Source: an uncultured Prevotellaceae bacterium
GTDB lineage: Bacteria > Bacteroidota > Bacteroidia > Bacteroidales > Bacteroidaceae
NCBI GenBank assembly: GCA_947304115.1
Contig: CAMZAE010000005.1
Coordinates: forward strand, 23,132-87,131
Reading direction: 5' to 3'
DNA length: 64,000 nucleotides
Shown: positions 59,944-64,000 of the stretch, piece by piece
How the letters are laid out: each line of letters opens with the position of its first letter
Position numbering within the stretch: the stretch's first letter is position 1
Notes under the pieces: generated by a model
Seen by the model: only the letters and a program-made list of their open reading frames with translations
What the model was told of the DNA's origin: nothing
The model's database searches: none
Program-made: the position numbers and the translations under genes

Positions 59944-61052
59944 GGCCTCCCATCCTTAGCATCAGCGGTTCCGACAGCACAGGTCAGTCGGGCATCCAAG
60001 CTGACATCCAAACCATAGCCGCCTTGGGCGGCTATGCGCTTACTGCGATAACAAGCATTGGAAGCTATCCTCTTGCCCCATGCCCCATGCCCCTTGCCCC
60101 TAAAATTGTATTAGGGCAGGTTGAGAGCATCATCTCTACCTTTCATCCTAAAGCCATTAAGGTCGGCCTTGTGACGGACAGCGAGACGATTCGTCTATTG
60201 CGGAACGAAGTTATTGCTACCAACAGACTTGTGATTGCTCCAGGCATCTTTGATGCCGACGGAAGGCAGATGATTGGCGACGAAGCAATCAAGGCCATTG
60301 CAAAGTATCTCATTCCCGAGGCGCTCCTTCTGATGCTGCGTTGCAAGGATGCCGAGAAGATGCTTGGCCTCTCCATCAGGACCGACGACGACATGCTCGA
60401 AGCCGCCAGCCGACTACATGACATGGGAGCAGAATGGGTGCTCCTTCGCGGCGGTCAGCATACCAAAGGTCGCCTCACAGCTCTATTATACGGCTCCAAT
60501 GAGGCAAGGGGCAAGGGGCAAGGAGCAAGAAACTTTCAATTCTTTGCCTCTTACAACACCGAAGGCTGGCAGAAGCATGGTGTGGCAGGAGCGCTTTCCG
60601 CAGCTATTACCGTCCGGCTCGGCATGGGCGACGATGTGCCGACAGCCATCCGCAATGCCCACGACTTCATCCATTCGCAAGTTGTCTATGCGAAAGAAGT
60701 CTCCCCCCGGAGAGGTTTGGAGGGGGCTGGCCGCCGTTCTATCGACCTCTACAATGCTTTTGTTTCGCTTGTGGCAGAGCATTATCGCGAGGCACACGAC
60801 GTTTCGTTCTATGCCGACAAACTTTGTATCACGACTCGTTACCTTTCGCAAATCACAGACAATACCGTAGCCAAGTCTCCCAAGCAAATCATCGCCGATT
60901 ACCTAATGAGCGAGGCAAAGAGCTACCTTGAAACAACCCGCCTCACGATTCAGGAAATAGCTGACAAGCTGGGTTTCTCTTCCCAAGCTCTTTTCTGCAA
61001 GTTCTTCAAGACACAAAGCAACACCTCACCCAACGAGTACCGCAGCCGTTAG
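59940..61052 (+). CDS. ThiD-like kinase domain fused to AraC-type DNA-binding domain
   Basis: 370 residues. Residues about 1-250 follow the ThiD fold: ILSISGSDSTGQSGIQADIQ at the start, VIAPGIFDADGRQMIGDEAI, EWVLLRGGQHTKGRLTALLY. The catalytic GTGC loop of ThiD is replaced by KHGVAGALSAAITV, without the Thr-Gly-Cys. Residues about 270-370 are a complete AraC HTH pair (SFYADKLCITTRYLSQITDN, LTIQEIADKLGFSSQALFCK). I infer a ligand-sensing regulator in which the kinase fold binds a pyrimidine or pyridoxal-type vitamer. Three repeat-type segments interrupt loops in frame: YPLAPCPMPLAPK, ARGKGQGAR and SPRRGLEGAGR. The start is GTG, overlapping GH57 (GTGA). pdxS lies 1.6 kb downstream. Confidence 0.88.
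   Translation: MRPPILSISGSDSTGQSGIQADIQTIAALGGYALTAITSIGSYPLAPCPMPLAPKIVLGQVESIISTFHPKAIKVGLVTDSETIRLLRNEVIATNRLVIAPGIFDADGRQMIGDEAIKAIAKYLIPEALLLMLRCKDAEKMLGLSIRTDDDMLEAASRLHDMGAEWVLLRGGQHTKGRLTALLYGSNEARGKGQGARNFQFFASYNTEGWQKHGVAGALSAAITVRLGMGDDVPTAIRNAHDFIHSQVVYAKEVSPRRGLEGAGRRSIDLYNAFVSLVAEHYREAHDVSFYADKLCITTRYLSQITDNTVAKSPKQIIADYLMSEAKSYLETTRLTIQEIADKLGFSSQALFCKFFKTQSNTSPNEYRSR
60075..60108. repeat. CTTGCCCCATGCCCC repeat inside the ThiD-AraC gene
   Basis: Three units of TGCCCCaTGCCCC encode LAPCPMPLAP. The reverse-complement type (GGGGCAAGGGGCAAGGAGCA) recurs at 60507-60529 in the same gene. Confidence 0.8.
60702..60738. repeat. CCTCC/GGAGG palindromic repeat inside the ThiD-AraC gene
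   Basis: CTCCCCCCGGAGAGG followed by TTTGGAGGGGGCTGG, closely matching the repeat inside pdxT at 63680-63718. Confidence 0.8.
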
Positions 61053-61147
61053 TAGAAATTGCAGCAGAACCAGAAATAAATCGAGGAACATTGCTTCCCA
61101 AACGGAAAGAAACACTGGCAATTTGTATCGAAAGCCTCCTGAAAGAA

Positions 61148-62164
61148 TTATATTAGAGGGGCATAGACCTTTGTCTTACCTGATTGTGTGTCAGGCAGGC
61201 AATGGACAATGTAATTGTAATAATTACTTTTGTCGTTTCTTACTTTATTGCTGATATTGTAACTTAATTTGTGAAAGCAGACCTTAGAAGTAAAACGATC
61301 CCATTTCTGCTTGTTAAATCGTTCTCCCCAGTGATGGGACAAAGCAATGCTAAACCTGCTGTAACCGTATGGCATTGTTGCAATATCTTTCGGATAGACT
61401 TTCCTCAGTTCGCCAAAAAATAGATGGAAGATATAATAATATAATGTACAGTCATAATCTTTCCAATAGGCAAATAAGATATCTCGTAGCACCATTAGAA
61501 CCTCATTGTTCGTACATGCTGTAATAAACCAGTTGCTGATGCCACGCCATTTGTTGCTGCAAGGTTCAGTGTATTGGAACAAAAAAAGGTCGGCATTTAA
61601 ATAGGCATGTGTTTCCTGTTCGTTTTCTGAACAAAAACCAGTACATAGGACCGTTGAGTCAATCCATGTGCCACCATAACGTATTAAGAGCTGTAGGCGC
61701 AACAAGTCAGAGAACAGGGCTGGTGGAATATGTGCCTTTCCCCATTTTTTTACGATATAATCAGGCAAAGAGACATACTCCTTCCAGTTAGTGCCATCTA
61801 TTACTATTATATCTCTATCTTTTAAATGATGCAAGAGCGAAGTATAGCAAACCTTAACTATTTCCGGTGCTTGATGTAAGCCTTGTAACCAACAAAACCA
61901 TATCACGTTGCTTCGATGATGCTCAAGTTGATTCGTGGAATAAAATTTTTTACGTTCTTCCATTAGAAAGCCATATTTGTTTACAAGAAATGGTTCCACC
62001 CTCCTTGCCACATCTATATACAACTGTTTATAGGTATGACGACAGAATGGGTTATGTAAAACTCTATTTATAATTGTCCATAATAACCCCATTTTTGTAT
62101 ACTCCCAAATTAGCAGGAATCCTCCAAACTGGGTAAAACGTGTTTTGAGAATTTTTGCGAGCAT
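61148..62164 (-). CDS. Capsular-polysaccharide-type glycosyltransferase, AT-rich
   Basis: 338 residues. The core (IWFCWLQGLHQAPEIVKVCY, RDIIVIDGTNWKEYVSLPDY, HIPPALFSDLLRLQLLIRYG GTWIDS) is the DxD-like sugar-binding region of the capsular polysaccharide synthesis/Gly_transf_sug group; GTWIDSTVLC carries the likely metal-binding Asp. It adds sugar residues to surface polysaccharide. Base composition is clearly more AT-rich than its neighbours and it stands alone, which suggests acquisition by transfer. I chose ATG 62164 (MLAKILKTRF) rather than 62182, because the -7 box at 62185-62192 would start the RNA between them. Confidence 0.85.
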   Translation of the reverse strand: MLAKILKTRFTQFGGFLLIWEYTKMGLLWTIINRVLHNPFCRHTYKQLYIDVARRVEPFLVNKYGFLMEERKKFYSTNQLEHHRSNVIWFCWLQGLHQAPEIVKVCYTSLLHHLKDRDIIVIDGTNWKEYVSLPDYIVKKWGKAHIPPALFSDLLRLQLLIRYGGTWIDSTVLCTGFCSENEQETHAYLNADLFLFQYTEPCSNKWRGISNWFITACTNNEVLMVLRDILFAYWKDYDCTLYYYIFHLFFGELRKVYPKDIATMPYGYSRFSIALSHHWGERFNKQKWDRFTSKVCFHKLSYNISNKVRNDKSNYYNYIVHCLPDTQSGKTKVYAPLI

Positions 62165-62184
62165 AGTATAATTGTCTTGCATGG

Positions 62185-62192
62185 CAAATTTA
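62185..62192 (-). promoter_or_regulatory. -7 box of glycosyltransferase gene
   Basis: TAAATTTG on the minus strand. Confidence 0.6.
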
Positions 62193-62278
62193 CGACTTTT
62201 ATTTGAGTTGAGTTGCGGGAAGGAATATAATTTATTTGAAAAATGATGCTTGCTGGCAAAAAAACTGAATGAAATAAA

Positions 62279-62313
62279 TCAAAAAAGGGGGTGGAAGCTG
62301 TATCCACACCCCG
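62279..62313 (-). terminator. Orphan terminator-like hairpin
   Basis: On the minus strand GGGGTGTGGA, loop, TCCACCCCC and then six T. No gene on the minus strand lies upstream of it, so its transcript is unknown. Confidence 0.55.
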
Positions 62314-62331
62314 TATCGTGATGTCGCTTGT

Positions 62332-62397
62332 TTGCTTATACATGTAAGAGCAATTGCTTGTACATGAATAAGCAATTGCTCTTACATGTATAAGCAA
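62332..62397. repeat. Triplet of 22-bp near-palindromic repeats, locus C
   Basis: Three 22-base units. The first and third are exact reverse complements of each other and flank a central unit identical in type to those of locus A, so the 66 bases end in perfect 22-bp inverted arms. Confidence 0.92.
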
Positions 62398-62488
62398 ACA
62401 AATAACCGTACCATGCTGGGATGGAATGAAATCGGAACAGAGTTTTACCAAATGGGAACGGATGGTTGGCGGTTCCTTTTTGTTGGCG

Positions 62489-62496
62489 TACCTTTG
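62489..62496 (+). promoter_or_regulatory. -7 box of pdxST
   Basis: TACCTTTG with TTGG 19 bases upstream (62466-62469). The leader of about 130 bases is purine-rich (AGAAGATAAAAGA) and then pyrimidine-rich (TATCTTC twice), like that of the glycogen cluster. Confidence 0.75.
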
Positions 62497-62636
62497 CAGC
62501 GGAAGAAGAAGATAACAGAAGACAGATGGAGATAAAAGAAGATAAAAGACATTAGTTTTGGGTAGCAGACAAATGTATTGTCCTCTATCTTCGCATATCT
62601 TCCTTTAACTCCTTCTAACTACTTAAACAAAAAGAA

Positions 62637-63509
62637 ATGGAAGACAGAACAACTCTTAACCGCCAGTTGGCGCAGATGCTCAAGGGCGGTGTGATTATGG
62701 ACGTGACAACCCCAGAACAGGCTCGGATTGCCGAGGTTGCGGGGGCGTGTGCAGTAATGGCTTTGGAACGCATTCCGGCTGACATCAGGGCTGCCGGAGG
62801 GGTGAGCCGCATGAGTGATCCGAAGATGATTAAGGGCATTCAGGAGGCCGTCACGATTCCCGTGATGGCAAAGTGCCGCATCGGGCATTTTGCAGAAGCT
62901 CAGATACTCGAAGCCATCGAGATTGACTACATAGACGAGAGCGAAGTACTTTCGCCTGCCGATGACATCTACCACATCGACAAGCGCAAGTTCAAGGTGC
63001 CTTTCGTCTGCGGAGCAAAGGATTTGGGCGAAGCCTTGCGCCGTATCAACGAAGGTGCCACGATGATTCGCACCAAGGGCGAACCTGGCACAGGCGACAT
63101 CATACAGGCAGTCCGCCACATGCGCTTGATGCAGAGCGAGATTCGTCGTCTTGTAGGTATGGCAGAAGATGAACTCTATGAGGCAGCAAAGCAACTTCGA
63201 GTGCCCTTCGACCTCGTGCAATTTGTCCACGAGAACGGCAAGCTGCCCGTCGTGAACTTCGCTGCAGGAGGAGTGGCAACGCCTGCCGATGCTGCCCTGA
63301 TGATGCAACTCGGAGCAGAAGGCGTGTTCGTGGGAAGCGGCATCTTCAAGAGCGGCAACCCGGAGAAACGGGCACAGGCGATTGTGAAGGCTGTCACGAA
63401 CTACAACAATCCCGCCATCCTTGCCGAACTCAGCGAAGACCTCGGCGAAGCAATGGTGGGCATAAACGAGAGCGAAATAGAGTTGCTAATGGCAGAACGC
63501 GGGAAATGA
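62637..63509 (+). CDS. pdxS: Pyridoxal 5'-phosphate synthase, lyase subunit PdxS
   Basis: 290-residue (beta/alpha)8 enzyme that builds PLP from ribose-5-phosphate, glyceraldehyde-3-phosphate and ammonia from PdxT. Marks: [40 protein letters not shown], the ribose Lys in [16 protein letters not shown] (near residue 82), and [33 protein letters not shown]. The catalytic residues appear intact. With pdxT this supplies PLP without the DXP route, which makes the degraded PdxA homologue at 23.7 kb understandable. Confidence 0.98.
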   Translation: MEDRTTLNRQLAQMLKGGVIMDVTTPEQARIAEVAGACAVMALERIPADIRAAGGVSRMSDPKMIKGIQEAVTIPVMAKCRIGHFAEAQILEAIEIDYIDESEVLSPADDIYHIDKRKFKVPFVCGAKDLGEALRRINEGATMIRTKGEPGTGDIIQAVRHMRLMQSEIRRLVGMAEDELYEAAKQLRVPFDLVQFVHENGKLPVVNFAAGGVATPADAALMMQLGAEGVFVGSGIFKSGNPEKRAQAIVKAVTNYNNPAILAELSEDLGEAMVGINESEIELLMAERGK

Positions 63510-63512
63510 AGC

Positions 63513-63538
63513 CCCCTCCCCCGAGGAGGGGAGAAGTT
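63513..63538. repeat. CCCCCTCCCCC/GGAGGGG palindrome between pdxS and pdxT
   Basis: CCCCCTCCCCCGAGGAGGGG, an intergenic copy of the repeat found inside pdxT and the ThiD-AraC gene. Confidence 0.8.
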
Positions 63539-63548
63539 AATTAAATCT

Positions 63549-64000
63549 ATGAGAATAGCAATTTTAGCCTTACAAGGAGCATTTGCCGAGCACGAGCAGA
63601 TGCTCCAAAGTCTTGGCGTAGAAACAATACTTATCCGTAATCTTGAGGATTGGAACAGATTTCTCTCCCTCAGAGGGAATGAAAAGCCTCCCTCCTCGGG
63701 GGGAGGTTGGAGGGGGGCAGTCATCCCTGGTGGCGAGAGCACCGCCATGATGCGGATTATGAAGGACGAAGGTCTGTTTGAGCCTATCAGGGAAGCCATT
63801 CTTGGCGGCCTGCCTGTTTTGGGAACTTGTGCAGGTCTCATCATGCTCGACAGAAACCATCTCGATGTAATGGACATTGTGGCTCGTCGCAATGCCTACG
63901 GCAGGCAGTTGGGAAGTTTCAACTGCGAAGGCGAGTTCAAAGGCATCGGCAAAGTGCCTATGACTTTTATCCGTGCTCCGTATATCGAGGAGGCTGGCCC
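63549..64000 (+). CDS. pdxT: Pyridoxal 5'-phosphate synthase, glutaminase subunit PdxT, 3' end outside window, with in-frame repeat insertion
   Basis: Class I glutaminase that feeds ammonia to PdxS. Visible 150 residues include the start MRIAILALQGAFAEHEQML, PGGESTAMMRIMKD, the nucleophile Cys in VLGTCAGLIML and the FNCEGEFKGIG region; the His-x-Glu of the triad lies beyond the edge. Between RNLEDWN and AVIPGGES the protein reads RFLSLRGNEKPPSSGGGWRG, where relatives have a loop of only a few residues. The DNA there (63663-63718) is a CCTCC...GGGGAGG repeat, also found between pdxS and pdxT. The frame is open and the active-site residues stand. Confidence 0.93.
   Translation, partial: MRIAILALQGAFAEHEQMLQSLGVETILIRNLEDWNRFLSLRGNEKPPSSGGGWRGAVIPGGESTAMMRIMKDEGLFEPIREAILGGLPVLGTCAGLIMLDRNHLDVMDIVARRNAYGRQLGSFNCEGEFKGIGKVPMTFIRAPYIEEAG
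63663..63718. repeat. Repeat insertion in pdxT
   Basis: CCTCAGAGGGAATGAAAAG followed by a CCTCCCTCC/GGGGGGAGG palindrome and TTGGAGGGGGG; length keeps the reading frame. Confidence 0.82.

Noticed and set aside
1..64000. tRNA, rRNA or intact insertion sequences
   Set aside because: No TPsiC-arm-like GGTTCGAATCC in a cloverleaf context, no rRNA sequence and no transposase frame was found by reading.

Overview
The window looks like chromosomal DNA from a Bacteroidales bacterium, most likely Prevotella or a close relative. The evidence is the repeated sigma-ABfr type -7 box (TAnnTTTG) in front of most transcription units, weak or absent Shine-Dalgarno sequences, Bacteroidetes-only families (DUF4837, DUF4491, LptE-family, BspA-like LRR surface proteins, sorting-domain tails), and short tandem repeats at many gene junctions. 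No tRNA, rRNA, CRISPR array, prophage or intact insertion sequence was seen.

Layout. 0-10.4 kb: TPR protein (cut at the left edge), thrS, a GH10-like glycosidase, trpB2 with a long structured leader, an NlpC/P60-CapA fusion and lysS. 10.5-17 kb: accessory surface block with a sorting-domain protein, a BspA-like protein, a lipoprotein TPR-AraC membrane regulator, two tiny adjacent ORFs with their own promoter and terminator, and an internally deleted copy of the regulator. 17-26.8 kb: mutY, a 29-residue ribosomal-type protein, rng, an N-acetylglucosamine kinase-like protein, then a conserved minus-strand operon (rlmN, DUF4837, PdxA-like, sigma-54 activator, lptE, TPR, secG). 27-33.2 kb: malQ (+) and a minus-strand proX-DUF4491-thiD-thiS-thiE-thiG operon. 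33.3-40 kb: FKBP, mrp, nrdDG, a coiled-coil protein and trmB. 40-50 kb: purB, rRNA pseudouridine synthase, asnS, an N-domain-less ClpB, cobalamin adenosyltransferase and smaller genes. 50-54.8 kb: MATE pump, phosphoesterase, an ECF sigma/anti-sigma cluster, then a graveyard of gene relics (DnaE PHP fragment, BspA-like tail). 55-61 kb: a glycogen cluster (GH133, GT4, GH57) followed by an unusual ThiD-like kinase fused to an AraC domain. 61-64 kb: an AT-rich capsule-type glycosyltransferase, then pdxS and pdxT (cut at the right edge).

How it fits together. Glycogen/maltodextrin turnover (malQ, GH133, GT4, GH57) and cofactor synthesis (thiamine thiDSEG, pyridoxal pdxST, B12 adenosylation) are the metabolic themes. 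The PdxA homologue in the rlmN operon has lost its metal ligands, which fits a genome that makes PLP by PdxST.

The least expected signals are (1) a family of 22-bp near-palindromic units present as exact triplets at three intergenic loci, (2) short intergenic-type repeats that have entered coding sequence in frame (purB, pdxT, the ThiD-AraC gene, the kinase at 20 kb), (3) the catalytically stripped PdxA homologue, (4) the ThiD-AraC fusion, and (5) the structured trpB2 leader.
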